Assembly: GCA_013995675.1 (NCBI GenBank)
Contig: VWRR01000009.1
Location: 310,001-374,000 of the forward strand
Direction of reading: 5' to 3'
Length of the DNA stretch: 64,000 bases
Source of the DNA: Cyanidiococcus yangmingshanensis
Taxonomy: Eukaryota > Rhodophyta > Bangiophyceae > Cyanidiales > Cyanidiaceae
In this document: positions 21,976 through 32,490 of the stretch, piece after piece
How the letters are laid out: the number at the start of each line of letters is the position of its first letter
Position numbering within the stretch: the stretch's first letter is position 1
Program-made: the position numbers and the translations under genes
The notes under the pieces: model-generated
Told to the model about the DNA's origin: nothing
Seen by the model: the letters and a program-made list of their open reading frames with translations, nothing else
The model's database searches: none

Positions 21976-23535
21976 ATGGACGCTGCTGAGAAGCAGGCTC
22001 GCGTTCATGGGGGTCGAGTTGCTGTACCCGCCTGGGAGCAGCTGCTTACGTCTGTGGAACGAGCGCTGAACGAGTGTCAGCAGCGACTCGATAGTGAGCG
22101 TTTACGACGTGATGCGGCGAATCGAGCACGGGTTGCGGCACAACAGCGGGGGCGAGTCCTCGAGCACACGCTCTTCCGCCTCGAGGAGGAGTTTGTGCGG
22201 CTCGAGGAGTCTTTTGTGGTCGCTCAAGCTGCAGAGGCGAACGCCTCCTCGCGCATCGGGGAACTTGAGTCTCTACTGGCTGATCGCGAGTCGGCACTGG
22301 TAGAGCTCAGACAGCGCGATGCATCGCTGACCGAACGGATCACTGAGCTGGAGTCTCGTCGAGAGGACACTGGTCGACTGGCTGTTGCCGAGCACGAAAT
22401 CGAGTGCCTACAGCGATCACTCACGGAGCGCAGCCGAGAGCTGGCGGAAGCGCGCGCTGCTGCCGCACTCGCGACCTCTGAAACCCAAGCACGCGTTCAA
22501 GCACTGGAGACCGAGTGCGAGCTCCTGCAAGCCCGTCTGTCGGAGGAGCGCTCCCGTCTGCGTCTCGCTCGCAATGAGAATGAAGAATTGGAGCGGCAGA
22601 GTGCACAACTCCAAGGTGAACTCGCCGCAGCTCGTGCTCAGTTCGAGGAGTCCCTTCGAGCCAGCCAGCAGGAAATCTCTGTATGGCGAGATACCAATGC
22701 GGCGCTAGAGAAGGAGCGTGACGCCCTCCAAGCGCGTCTCCACGAGTTGGAGAAAGTCACAGCAAATGCAGCAGATGCAGAGTATTCCACGAGACCGCAG
22801 CTGGGAAAGCGTCCAAGACCATCACTGCTGGCATCGCCTGCTCAGCGCATACCTATTGAGGTGAAAGATCCCTGGGGTGGACGCCCGTCGCCTTTCTTTG
22901 GTTCCGTCCAAAGACGTCTGTTGCAGACACCACTCGTGGAGGTACCTGCATCGGAAACAACAGCCGGGGATCAATCCACTGAAGACAAGCAGACACCGAT
23001 GGGGCCATCCGTAGTGCGCACCCAGACGAGACGCTCTGCGGAACACCTCGCCCGAGAGCAGCGTCATATGGAGTACCTGCGATCGCTCCTAGAGGAGTTG
23101 GAAGCTCGTCTACCACTTGTCGAGGAGCAAAAACGCCGTTTCCATTTTGCCATCGGGCAGTTCGATCGAATGAATCGTGCACTTCAAGAGACATCGCTCG
23201 CTAGCGAGCGTTGGAAACAGCGAGCAGCCGCTGCAGAGCACGAGCGTGCCGAACTACTCCAACAGATCGAGCAGCTGCAGGAGGAGCGTGAGCGTCACCA
23301 GCGACACATTCAGGAACTTGAAGAGATGCTCGCTTCATCTGCGAGTGCGACAACATCTGGTTCGATGATGGCCATCTCTGCAGAACAACTCGCTCAACTA
23401 GAGGCGGAGCTTGACCAGATTCGTCAACAACGCCAGGAGTTCGAGGGAGTCATGTCCGCTGTTGTGAAGCAACGTGACCTCTATCGCCAACTGCTTCTGC
23501 GCTGTCTTCGCGGCGAGCAGGTTGTCGCACCCTAA
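21976..23535 (+). CDS. Long coiled-coil protein, possibly TPR/MLP-like
   Basis: A 519-residue protein, almost entirely predicted coiled coil (Glu, Gln, Arg, Ala and Leu-rich heptads) except for a Pro/Ser linker near residues 275-345. It starts MDAAEKQARVHGGRVAVPAW. The first coil runs from about residue 24 to 270, the second from about 353 to 510. Near the C-terminus is VVKQRDLYRQLLLRC, reminiscent of the QRDMYRxLL motif in nuclear-pore basket proteins TPR/MLP, which are usually much longer. With so little specific sequence, this is only a suggestion. A structural, cytoskeletal or golgin-type role is also possible. Confidence 0.6.
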   Translation: MDAAEKQARVHGGRVAVPAWEQLLTSVERALNECQQRLDSERLRRDAANRARVAAQQRGRVLEHTLFRLEEEFVRLEESFVVAQAAEANASSRIGELESLLADRESALVELRQRDASLTERITELESRREDTGRLAVAEHEIECLQRSLTERSRELAEARAAAALATSETQARVQALETECELLQARLSEERSRLRLARNENEELERQSAQLQGELAAARAQFEESLRASQQEISVWRDTNAALEKERDALQARLHELEKVTANAADAEYSTRPQLGKRPRPSLLASPAQRIPIEVKDPWGGRPSPFFGSVQRRLLQTPLVEVPASETTAGDQSTEDKQTPMGPSVVRTQTRRSAEHLAREQRHMEYLRSLLEELEARLPLVEEQKRRFHFAIGQFDRMNRALQETSLASERWKQRAAAAEHERAELLQQIEQLQEERERHQRHIQELEEMLASSASATTSGSMMAISAEQLAQLEAELDQIRQQRQEFEGVMSAVVKQRDLYRQLLLRCLRGEQVVAP

Positions 23536-23707
23536 AATTCCAGTGCTTTACTGGCTTCAAATCATTTGCGAAGAACGAGGTAGCAAACTGACCCTTGTCA
23601 AAGGAATCGAGTCCAACCAGCACTGAAACCGAAACGGGCGCGAGTCCGAGCCTCCTACCGATTCGCGGTCTCCTTCAACGACTTTCCGGTGTCTGTCAAC
23701 GCTGCGC

Positions 23708-25417
23708 TCATTGAGCCGTTGACGACCTTGTCTTCTCCAGGCCGAACGCTTTGGCAATGCCACTGGCGACACGAATCCCGGAATGAAGGGCACCATTCGC
23801 GGTGGGAGTATCGCACCAGTCACCACAAACGTACAGTCGGCCGAGATCCAGACAACCATCCAGGTTTGGAACCAAGAAAGGTGCTCCATCAAGACGTTGC
23901 CGTGGCTGAGCACCACGCACTCGGTACGCTCGTAGGAAGCGCCACGAGTCTACTTGGTCTCGCAACGTTGGATACCAGCGATGTAGCTGTGCCCGAACGA
24001 GGGTATCCAGCGGGCCGCCTGGCTGCAGATCGATATCGAACGGGTCAACTAGCTGGCTGTAGGCGGTCTCAACCACTGAGCAGCTCACGAGATACTGATT
24101 GGCAGGTGCGTATGAGCGAGCAACCGATGAAGGGAAACACAGATGGTTCATCAGTGGCCGTCGCACACTGTTTTGGGAGCGTCGGTCGTCGGACGCGCTC
24201 GGCTCGTCTGCATTCAGAATCAGAGCGCGTGGTCGGGTGGTCAGTTCCTTTGGAGGTTCAGCACCGTCTCCAGCAAAATAGAGGCATGTTGAGAGGCGTT
24301 GCAGGGCTTCGCCTTCACCGTCTGCGCCAGCTGCTAGCCAGCCTGAGAGCAGCGCTCTGATGTTGACCTGAGCGGCCGGGGAGAAACGGGCCGAGACAAC
24401 AGCCTGCTCCAAAAGCCGTTTTGTCCAAACAATATCCGTTGCCAGGACGACGACTGCATCGCTGGCAACGTCGTTCAGGTCTGTCACTCGTTGACCGAGG
24501 TGAATCGTCAGACCGTGCTCGTCCCGCAAGCGTCGCTCAAGCAGACGCGGGACGGCCTCTATTCCATAACCGTTGTCGGGTAACGACGCATAACCAACAG
24601 CAAGCATATGGTAAATATAGCGAAACAAGCGAGATGAAATGTTCGAGAGCTCATCCAAGAAGATTCCGCGGTAGAAAGGGGCGAAGAACGCCTGGCGGAA
24701 GGATGCCGACAGTTGCGAGAGCGCCTCTTCGGCCGTCTCTTCGCGACCACCGCGCATCTTCACGGCCTCCAGGATTTTCTGGGGATCGGACGAGTACCGC
24801 AGCTGTGTCTGGAGTCGCTGCAGTCCAATGCGCAGCTTGTCGTCGAATGTGCCTAGCGGCGCTCGCAGGGTTGCCCAGAGGTCGCTCGGGGAGTTGCGAA
24901 ACGGGTCACCCACGTAGACCGAGATCCCAGTCGGGAGACGCACCGTGGCGCCCGGTAGAAAACGCCCCAGTTTGAGTTCATCGGGGTAGGTGTCTCCTTT
25001 TGCCCGCAAAAGTCTTCTCTGTTCGGGGTATGCCTCCAGGAGTACCTGGAAACCGCGGTCGAGGAGGAAACCTTCTGGCAGGCGGTCTGTGCGGACTCTC
25101 CCGCCGACAACGTTTGCAGCTTCGTAGACTTCAACTCGAGCAGGATCCCAGCCGTGTTCCTCTATCAGACTTGTTGCTGTCGCTAGGCCCGATAGCCCAG
25201 CGCCGACGATGCGAACTCGTGGAAAGTCTACTTGGGCTCGCCAGCGGGTCGGTGAAGACGACACGCTCGGGGGGCACCTTGCCTTTTTGCCGGTTCCCTG
25301 TCGCTGTCCGTTCCTTTCGGAAACGCGTCTCGCTGTTCTTGTGACCAGTGGACTCACGCTGAACGCAAGCTCGTTGGGAAGTGTGCTCGGGACGAAGAGG
25401 CTCTCTCGCAGCAACAT
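23708..25417 (-). CDS. FAD-dependent amine-oxidase / phytoene-desaturase-like oxidoreductase
   Basis: A 569-residue flavoprotein. After an N-terminal extension of about 70 residues (possible organelle presequence) comes the Rossmann motif RVRIVGAGLSGLATATSLIE, then EVYEAANVVGGRVRTDRL, typical of the amine oxidase/protoporphyrinogen oxidase/phytoene desaturase superfamily. Other family features are LLDRGFQVLLEAYPE, an internal FFAPFYRGIFLDEL, and the C-terminal FAD-binding LYVCGDWCDTPTANGALHSG. The substrate cannot be told from sequence. The start ATG at 25417 leads MLLRESLFVPSTLPNELAFS. It is convergent with the coiled-coil gene. Confidence 0.85.
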   Translation of the reverse strand: MLLRESLFVPSTLPNELAFSVSPLVTRTARRVSERNGQRQGTGKKARCPPSVSSSPTRWRAQVDFPRVRIVGAGLSGLATATSLIEEHGWDPARVEVYEAANVVGGRVRTDRLPEGFLLDRGFQVLLEAYPEQRRLLRAKGDTYPDELKLGRFLPGATVRLPTGISVYVGDPFRNSPSDLWATLRAPLGTFDDKLRIGLQRLQTQLRYSSDPQKILEAVKMRGGREETAEEALSQLSASFRQAFFAPFYRGIFLDELSNISSRLFRYIYHMLAVGYASLPDNGYGIEAVPRLLERRLRDEHGLTIHLGQRVTDLNDVASDAVVVLATDIVWTKRLLEQAVVSARFSPAAQVNIRALLSGWLAAGADGEGEALQRLSTCLYFAGDGAEPPKELTTRPRALILNADEPSASDDRRSQNSVRRPLMNHLCFPSSVARSYAPANQYLVSCSVVETAYSQLVDPFDIDLQPGGPLDTLVRAQLHRWYPTLRDQVDSWRFLRAYRVRGAQPRQRLDGAPFLVPNLDGCLDLGRLYVCGDWCDTPTANGALHSGIRVASGIAKAFGLEKTRSSTAQ

Positions 25418-25848
25418 TTTGGCTGTGAAAGGGTACCTCAGAGCGCTCGTGCTCCCATCAAGTCCTTTTTCGTAAAACTTTGCGGTGCCCAGTCTGCAGT
25501 CAATTCACTCGTTCACTGCGTGGAACTCTCCAAGACACTTTTGACGCGTCGAAGACGAACGGCTCGCCTCGACGACCCCCAGGGTTGGCCGACCACTGCA
25601 TACGCGCTGCGGCTGCGACGTCGGCCCGTGCGTACAGGAGCGTGCGAGGCGCAGCCATCGGTCGCTTCGAGTGCCGAGGCGTACCGCTACTGAGCGCGCG
25701 TTCCGCACCCCGCCGCACCCGTGGCGTGTACTGGAAACGCGCTGTTGACCAGTCCGCGCTCAGCCAAGGTCTTCTGGGGCCGGTCTCGCTGCCCGAAAGC
25801 CACGTTCACGAGTGTTCTTGCTTGAGGCTCTCACCGGACGAGAGCTGA
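25418..25848. promoter_or_regulatory. Divergent promoter region
   Basis: About 430 bp between the divergent flavoprotein and WD40 genes. An open frame crosses it in the WD40 frame but ends in a stop directly before the WD40 ATG. No clear element or repeat was seen. Confidence 0.35.
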
Positions 25849-28071
25849 ATGCAGCACAGACTGGCTGAGGAAGCGAGGGATTGCGGCGACTCCAAAGTCG
25901 GCTCGGTGCCTGCAAAAGCTGACTCGACGCAAACGGAGCGGAGTCAGCCGTTGCAACCAGTGCTCCGCGAGCTCGCGGCCGAGGCGGTGCTCATTGATCG
26001 TGGACCGCGGTTCACGCGAGGCCTCCGCAATGCTCTTGAACTTTTGAGCAACCGCCGGCTCTCCCTGTCCGGTGGGACGGGCCTGACTGGGTCCCAAGTC
26101 TCGCTTCCGAGCCGACAACTGGTACCTGGCGAAGACGCTCTGGCCGGTGCCTCAACTCGTTTGGCTCGTGATCGCGATGTTTCGGTCAGTTGGAGTCAAT
26201 TACGTAACGGGACGAGCACACGAAATGAACTATTCGGGCATGGCGCCCACGAGTCGTCACTGCTGACGCGTGCTGGAGCGGAGCTCAAGTCAGGGCTCGT
26301 CTTTGACCCGGAGGACCCGCTCATCCAACGAGATGTTCTGCGCATGGTTCGTCAGTACCTTGAGGACCATGGGTATACGCTCGCGAGCATGGTACTGAAC
26401 GATGAGGCGAACCTCATGGAGCGGGAGGCACGGAGCCAACAATGGCAAGCTCGTCGAGTCCGCGGAGCGATTCTAGCGGGCGACTGGCCCGAGGTGGAGC
26501 GCCTCTGTCAGAAGACGCCGTTGAAGAACCTGAAAGTATTTCTGTATGCTCTGTATCGACAGCAGTTTCTGGAACTTGTTGAACGCCACGAGACGGAGAA
26601 GGCTTATGCGGTGCTCATGAAACGACTGAAACCGCTCGAAGGGCATGCTCCACGAGGTCCCGCCGAGTTCCGGGACCTCTGTTACCTTTTGACTTGCAAA
26701 TCTGTTCATGAGGCTCACAGTGCCGCGATTCCACTGTCCCTGGATTGGGGAGGCTCTCAGGCCGGTCGGGAGCTTCTGGCGGAGCAGTTAACGCGACTGC
26801 TGGATGTTGAGCAGGACGCCGAGCTCTTGTTTGGGAGTCCCGAAGCTGGATCCCAGCGACGACAAGTACCGCCTCGTCGCCTGGAGCGGCTTTTGCAGCA
26901 GGCTTTTGCGTACCAGGTGGAGTTCGCTCGCTATCACCCGCTGATCCTGCCTCGCATTCGCACGCTGCTGGATGATTATTACTGTTTTGCGATACCAAAC
27001 GCGGAGCGTGCTCCGCGCCTCTGTGGCCACGAGGCGAATCTCAAATGCGTTGAATTTGTGGGCAGAGAGGGTCTCCTGCTGGCCACAGGCTCGAGTGATC
27101 CGACGAATTGGTCTCTGGGATACCGACTCGGGCACGTTGCTGGGCATGCTGAGTGGCCATACGTCGCGGGTATGGGATCTCAGTGCGTCTCCATCGGGGC
27201 GTATCCTTGCCTCTGGCTCTGCAGGACGGCCGGGTCGGTCTTTGGGTCTGCGACATGCATGCCGCGAACTTTCGTCTCGCCGGCATGCTTGCGCATCACA
27301 CAGGTTCGCTTCCGCAGAGCACTGGTGCAGGGTGTTGGCTCTGTCCCCATACACGGCACAAGGGTTGCTTCTGGTTTGACGCCGAGCGCCAGCAACCCTT
27401 CCGTGCAGCTCCCTGCGGGCGGTGGCGATGTCTACACGGTGGGCGTGCATCCGGCTGAGACACACGTGCTCAGCGGCGGCTACGACAAGGCGTTACATCT
27501 GCACGACATTCGAACTGGGCAGATTGTGCGCACCTTTATTGGCCATCAGGCGGCGGTCACTCGGGCTGTGTTCAATCCTTACGGCAACTTGATTGTGAGT
27601 GGGAGCAAGGACTCGACGATCAAGTTTTGGGACATTGTCAGTGGAGTCTGTGTTCGCACGTTCAGTTTCCACTTTGGCGAGGTGACCAGTGTGGAGCTCA
27701 ACTCACTGGGCACGCTGCTCTTGAGCTCAAGCAAAGATAACTCGAATCGGCTCTGGGATTTGCGCGCCTCGCGGCCCATCCGCCGATTCAAGGGCCACCA
27801 GAACACGAGCAAGAACTTTATCCGAGCATCGTTCGGCCCGAATGAGCTGCTTGTTGTCGGCGGAAGCGAGGATGGCTACATCTACATCTGGGATGTTGAG
27901 AGCGCGACCCTCATCCAAAAGCTGGCGGCGTGTCACCGCGGACCTGTGTTTAGCGCCGTCTGGTCCCAGCAGCAGAGCCTGCTGGCCAGCTGCGGGAATG
28001 ACGGTGACGCCCGGTTGTGGTGGTACGACCCCAGTCGCCCTCTGACGACACCCGATGTCCTGGCAACATGA
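25849..28071 (+). CDS. LisH/CTLH-WD40 protein with local frame drift
   Basis: A 740-codon frame. Around residues 160-190 is a LisH motif (DVLRMVRQYLEDHGYTLASM), followed by a CTLH domain (VRGAILAGDWPEVERLCQKT, then RQQFLELVERHETEKAYAVL). The C-terminal third has strong WD40 repeats: LSGGYDKALHLHDIRTGQIV, VSGSKDSTIKFWDIVSGVCV, SSSKDNSNRLWDLRASRPIR, GGSEDGYIYIWDVESATLIQ. The architecture recalls WDR26/GID7 and SMU1; the exact orthologue is uncertain. From about 27097 to 27380 the listed frame loses WD40 character, while other frames carry it: IGLWDTDSGTLLGMLSGHTS in frame 2, DGRVGLWVCDMHAANFRLAG in frame 3, VLALSPYTAQGLLL in frame 2 again, then back to frame 1. So four small frame breaks are inferred within about 280 bp. 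Confidence 0.82.
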   Translation: MQHRLAEEARDCGDSKVGSVPAKADSTQTERSQPLQPVLRELAAEAVLIDRGPRFTRGLRNALELLSNRRLSLSGGTGLTGSQVSLPSRQLVPGEDALAGASTRLARDRDVSVSWSQLRNGTSTRNELFGHGAHESSLLTRAGAELKSGLVFDPEDPLIQRDVLRMVRQYLEDHGYTLASMVLNDEANLMEREARSQQWQARRVRGAILAGDWPEVERLCQKTPLKNLKVFLYALYRQQFLELVERHETEKAYAVLMKRLKPLEGHAPRGPAEFRDLCYLLTCKSVHEAHSAAIPLSLDWGGSQAGRELLAEQLTRLLDVEQDAELLFGSPEAGSQRRQVPPRRLERLLQQAFAYQVEFARYHPLILPRIRTLLDDYYCFAIPNAERAPRLCGHEANLKCVEFVGREGLLLATGSSDPTNWSLGYRLGHVAGHAEWPYVAGMGSQCVSIGAYPCLWLCRTAGSVFGSATCMPRTFVSPACLRITQVRFRRALVQGVGSVPIHGTRVASGLTPSASNPSVQLPAGGGDVYTVGVHPAETHVLSGGYDKALHLHDIRTGQIVRTFIGHQAAVTRAVFNPYGNLIVSGSKDSTIKFWDIVSGVCVRTFSFHFGEVTSVELNSLGTLLLSSSKDNSNRLWDLRASRPIRRFKGHQNTSKNFIRASFGPNELLVVGGSEDGYIYIWDVESATLIQKLAACHRGPVFSAVWSQQQSLLASCGNDGDARLWWYDPSRPLTTPDVLAT

Positions 28072-28370
28072 GCAGCTTGCTGCCGGACGCGCAAACCTAT
28101 CGAGCTGTCGAGCTCGATACTCCTGATGGAGCTTCAGGTACAGCGAGGCGTCGCTGCAGATGGACTCTGCGCCCGATGCCTACCATCCATGACAGGGTGA
28201 TGCAACTCGACGCTGGCTCGCCTCCAGATGAACTAGCGATTGCTCTCTGAAAACGGAGGATGTCTCGGACAGTGCCGAGCAAAAGACACGATCCACCAGT
28301 TTGACGATGTTTACGTTGTTTCCGAGTATCGTCGCTGCCTGAATCCGACCAAGAAAATCCATTCACCGCG
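28072..28370. other. Short convergent spacer
   Basis: 300 bp between the WD40 stop and the end of the membrane protein gene; nothing recognised. Confidence 0.4.
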
Positions 28371-29354
28371 TTAAAACTGCAGACCCCGCCGAACATCCTG
28401 GGAGCGGAGGTTCTTCCGCCGCAGCGTCATTGGTGTTGGCACTCGAGGGCGACTCTTGCGAGAGGTCGTTGCAGGCGTCCGCGACGCTGGAACTGTCCCC
28501 GTCGGTGTCTTCAGCGCCGCAGCCCGAGACGCCCTTACCTGTTTGCCATGCCGATGTGCAAGTACCGGAAGCACACTGACGGAGTAGATGAGCGTAAGCA
28601 ACAATCCCGCCAAAACACATCCAACATGAAGCAAAAGGTGAAAGTCTCCTTGACGTGCAGCACGCATCGCGAGGAAAAGTGCACGCATCGCGTCACGACT
28701 GCGTGCATGCATCCATGCATGTGCCGATGCGTGCAACGTGATGGTCGTCGTGCCTCCATGTGGCATCGCCGTGAAGTATTCCAGGAATGCGTCGACAAAG
28801 GCCAACGGTTCCCAGACGAGCCGTTGTAGGAAGTTTGCACCGAGTCCTGCCAGTCTTGCGAGCAGTGCCAAGTTCATGGTCAGTGGGAACCAGGTATCGT
28901 AGACGAGGACCAGTTCGATGGCTGCGTTTTCTCGTTGATAGTTCTTGTGAACGATGGCGTCGTAGATATGGCCGCCGGCACAAGCCATGTACAGCATGGA
29001 GAGTAAACAGACCATGGTGCTAGCTTGGGCCCAGTGATGATCCGCGCGGCCTCTCGCGGCCACGAGGGCGATGCTCAGCACGAACAGAAGTACTGCGACA
29101 GCCAGATGTGCGAACGACATGAACTCGAGCACGCTTTCGCCGTGATCATCGTGTTCACCGAGGTCCTCGTGCACGTGATCCCAGAAAGCGCGGAAGGTGA
29201 CGACACTGAAACCGATCAGAAGTGCCACCAACACTGCTTCCAACGGCGACGACAACAGTTCCAGATGGATCAGGACTGCGGCGACAAAACCCATGACGGA
29301 GCACACTCCGACCAGAAACCTCGATGGTTGAAAAACACCCGTCCAGTACAACAT
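28371..29354 (-). CDS. Multi-pass membrane protein of unknown function
   Basis: I do not recognise the family. The 327-residue product has about six hydrophobic segments: FLVGVCSVMGFVAAVLIHL (about residue 10), EAVLVALLIGFSVVTFRAFW, LAVAVLLFVLSIALVAA, MVCLLSMLYMACAGG, LTMNLALLARLAGLGANFL and LLLHVGCVLAGLLLTLIYSV. The loop HVHEDLGEHDDHGES is His/Asp/Glu-rich and could bind metal. The C-terminal 60 residues are basic, with Pro, Thr and Arg. The frame upstream of 29354 lacks an ATG. It is the last gene in a minus-strand pair downstream of the ABC1 kinase. Confidence 0.7.
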   Translation of the reverse strand: MLYWTGVFQPSRFLVGVCSVMGFVAAVLIHLELLSSPLEAVLVALLIGFSVVTFRAFWDHVHEDLGEHDDHGESVLEFMSFAHLAVAVLLFVLSIALVAARGRADHHWAQASTMVCLLSMLYMACAGGHIYDAIVHKNYQRENAAIELVLVYDTWFPLTMNLALLARLAGLGANFLQRLVWEPLAFVDAFLEYFTAMPHGGTTTITLHASAHAWMHARSRDAMRALFLAMRAARQGDFHLLLHVGCVLAGLLLTLIYSVSVLPVLAHRHGKQVRASRAAALKTPTGTVPASRTPATTSRKSRPRVPTPMTLRRKNLRSQDVRRGLQF

Positions 29355-30121
29355 GAGAGAATCTGTGGAGCGGTTTTTGTGTGAATCGCGGTTTCGAGAC
29401 GGAAGCGTGGGCCAGCGCACAGCGACGCAGCTGCTCGCAGTGGCGTTTCAAATGCTGAAGGCGACAGCCGGGAACGCCGGAACGTCTGCCGGCGGCGTGG
29501 TGGATCGGAAACGCTTGTGACCTGTCTGCGCGTGACGCCTCGGATCGCTTGCATGGCGCCGTGGCGTCGCTGATGGAGAGCGCACAGACGATGGATTCGA
29601 TACACGGGGATCTATGTTTTGAATTGATGCTATGAATGCAGAGATCGGATGAAGGATTCGATACAGGGGCATACATGTCTCGAATGGATTCTATGTGGAG
29701 ACCGACCTACCAAGTCGCGATCTTCTGGCGCCGTTCATGACGCGTCGCCTCAGCACGCGTGCACGCACTACGAGCAGTTAGAGTTCAATCTTTACCAAGG
29801 ATGTCACTGATCTGAACAACATACTGGTTATCTGATCAGCGAATGCGCACTTGCCGGGTGCTAACCAAATGCCGCATTCGTCCACCGTCGATGCGTTCGG
29901 CATGCGGTCGGGTTGCATCCGTTTCGGAGAGGCATCCTTGTACTGGATATGTTCCAGTCGCTTCCGTGCCTTCGTCACATGGGTGCATGTCGTTGTGCGC
30001 TCTCGGCATAGGGTGTGCGCCGGCATTTCGGCGGTTGTCGCACCATTGCTCTGCATCATGTGTGCGTTCGTTGGAACGCCGAGCATGTCTTCGCGGTGGC
30101 GACGAATGTTGGGGAGCCGGT
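29355..30121. other. Spacer between ABC1 kinase and membrane protein
   Basis: No gene recognised. A diverged direct repeat of about 62 bp (GGATTCGATACA..GGGG at 29592 and 29654) is visible. Confidence 0.4.
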
Positions 30122-31636
30122 CTATTCCCCGCAGAGACCCCAGCGGCCACACCATTCATTGGCCAAAGACACGTTCAGACACTGCTTGCTGTGCATGCGG
30201 CTCTGGAGACCACGAAGGATCTGGATGGTCCGCAGCACAAAAAATAAATCACCGGGCAGATGCCACACAGGGGTCTGCTTCAGGGGCAGTCAGGGTCAAA
30301 TGGCGAGATGCTCCGCCCGCTAGGCAGCGGGCGCGTGTCGAACATGGAGTACGCCAGGATGGCGACGTCGTTGGGGTCATAATACTCGGCTTCACGTTCT
30401 AAAGTGATGCCTAGATCGAAAAAAGCGGTCGCTACGTGCCGTCCCCGATGCATCGCATGCATGAGACGGCGTATCTGGAGCAGACGCTCCTGGTGTCAGC
30501 TGTTTGCATTGGCCAAAATCCAGGAGCCCCAACTGGATCGTCGGCTCCGCCAGACCAAGGTACGCGAGGGCGGCCCGGAAAAACGGACGTCTTCCTGTCC
30601 AGTTTCTCTGCAAGACCAAAATATTCCCCGGATGCGGGTCTGCCTGAAAAAAGCCTCTGCCAAGGAGCATTCTTCCATAGATTAGCGCGATGGAATCCAG
30701 CAGATTACGTTCCAGCATGCGCTCCAATCGGGCGGGAATACGCACACGGCGCCGACGCAGCTCCTCTTCCAGTTGCGGTATTGGAACACCGTCGAGATAC
30801 TCCATAATAATCAAACGCTTCGTGGCGTGATAGATCTGGGGCACCTGGATTCGTGAGCGCAACCTGCGACTGCTGCACACCAGCGAACGGATTCGTTCTG
30901 TGTTCGCCGCTTCTTGGACAAAGTCGAATTCCTGGCGGATTTGGCGCTGGAGCTCCAATACCGGCGATTCCAAATCAAACGGCAATTCATGTCGTTGCAG
31001 AAAGCGCGCCAAAACAAGCATCGATGCCAGATCATTCAACATGAGACTTTCAGCGTTCGGGTACTGGACTTTGACTGCTACCCAGCCGTTTCGGCGTCGG
31101 CGCCCAAGGGCTTCGCGAGCAACATTGCTTCGCAGTCGCGCTCGATGCACTTGGGAAATCGACGCCGCACCAAGCGGCTCGTCTTCGAAATGCTCAAACA
31201 ACTCTTCGAGGCGAGCAATTCCGAGTTCGTTCGTCACGACGCGCTGAACAGCCGCCGCAGTAATCGGCTCCACATCATCATGCAGCTTCGACAGCCGCCG
31301 AATAAAGGGATCCGGCAAAAAATCTGCCCGCGTGGCAAGAAACTGGCCCGCCTTGATCAAGAAACCGCGCATTTCGCTGCACATATTGTACATGGCCTGG
31401 GACGCACGCTCGTGTTGCGATTCCCAGGCAGCTTCGCGGTTCAGCACTCCAACACGCCCTAGTGTCCTGATGAAGAACTGCGACCACTTGTATGAGCAAT
31501 AGATAGAGCCAGCTCGCAACCAAAACTCGGTCGACCGACACAGCAGCCTCCAGCGCAGCTCCAGAGACTTTCCCGAGGGAGACGCCTTGCCCGCAAAACG
31601 CGCCAGCGGGTGCGCAGGCGGACTGCTCTCGAACAT
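30122..31636 (-). CDS. ABC1/ADCK (UbiB) family atypical kinase with two frame breaks
   Basis: Organellar ABC1/UbiB-type kinase-like ATPase, implicated in quinone or lipid metabolism. Features in order: EMRGFLIKAGQFLATRADFL (the KxGQ motif, KAGQ), FEDEPLGAASISQVHRARLR (Ala-rich loop), WVAVKVQYP (lysine), QIRQEFDFVQEAANTERIR (ExD motif), RLIIMEYLDG, FFQADPHPGNIL and LLDFGQCKQLT. Just after LDFGQCKQLT, near 30495, the similarity passes to the next frame: QERLLQIRRLMHAMHRGRHV, then TAFFDLGITL and ILAYSMFDTRPL. At about 30282 a TGA interrupts; one base earlier the frame reads LKQTPVWHLPGDLFFVLRTI, then QILRGLQSRM, ending at 30122. The whole span is 505 codons, since the two breaks cancel. A start at 31636 (MFESSPPAHP) gives a short presequence. 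Confidence 0.88.
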
Positions 31637-32490
31637 GGTCTTGGCCTATTGTGAGACTCGGGCCTCTATTGCCGTTCCAGCGCCCGCAGCCTACCTGGCG
31701 CCGTTCCCACAACAACAAGTCGATGAAGCAGTCCCGCAGTGGCCCCACGGTAGTACAAGCCGCACACACACACACACAAACACACTCCCAGCCACACGCA
31801 CGCTTTCACTGATGCCCGAGAACCACTACACTCGGTCAATCGGCACTAAAAACATCGAGTTCTTATCCAAAAACGGGTCAAGCATTCGACAACCTTTGCG
31901 AGTCCCCTAGTTTTGCAGAGACAGTACACTGTCGTGCTGGATAACGCGTCGCGCAATGCGTGCTTTCATCACGCGCTCAGTGAATACAGCGCTGTCGTGG
32001 GCGACGCGCCACCATGCGGCCGCCGCAGGATCATCCCATCGCCTAGCGCGCCACTTTACCGAAAGGACGCGTCCCGCCCGCTCCATGACATGCGTGCGTG
32101 CCGCGCGCTCTATTGTATCTGGTCTTTCTGGCTGGTCTGCCTGTCTGGTCTTTCTGGCTAGCTAGCCGCTCGAATCCGTGCGTACAGTGTTCTCGACGTT
32201 GTCGACACCAGACCTGTGCCCGGTACATGTCCAACATAGATCGTATTGTCGCATTGCCAAGAGCGGCGCATCTGTCGCGCATGGACATCGCTGGTGGCGT
32301 GCCAGCTTGTCCCATCCGAGTGTGTCCAACGAGTCGGTGGCGTTCCTCGGCGCGCATTTCCGGATTGCGCGGAGGCGTGCCGGCCCGCCGTCGTCGCCGG
32401 CGTCGACGACGCGCTGCATGATGTGCTCGTCGGTTGTGTGCCAACAACGGCCTATCAGGTACTTGTTTCGCGCAAGACTTTGTGTTTATC
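31637..32490. promoter_or_regulatory. Divergent region between ABC1 kinase and uS15
   Basis: About 850 bp holding both promoters. It contains a short (CA)n-rich run at 31761-31788 and imperfect repeats of the type GGTCTTTCTGGCT near 32118-32160. Overlapping frames on both strands are not supported. Confidence 0.4.
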
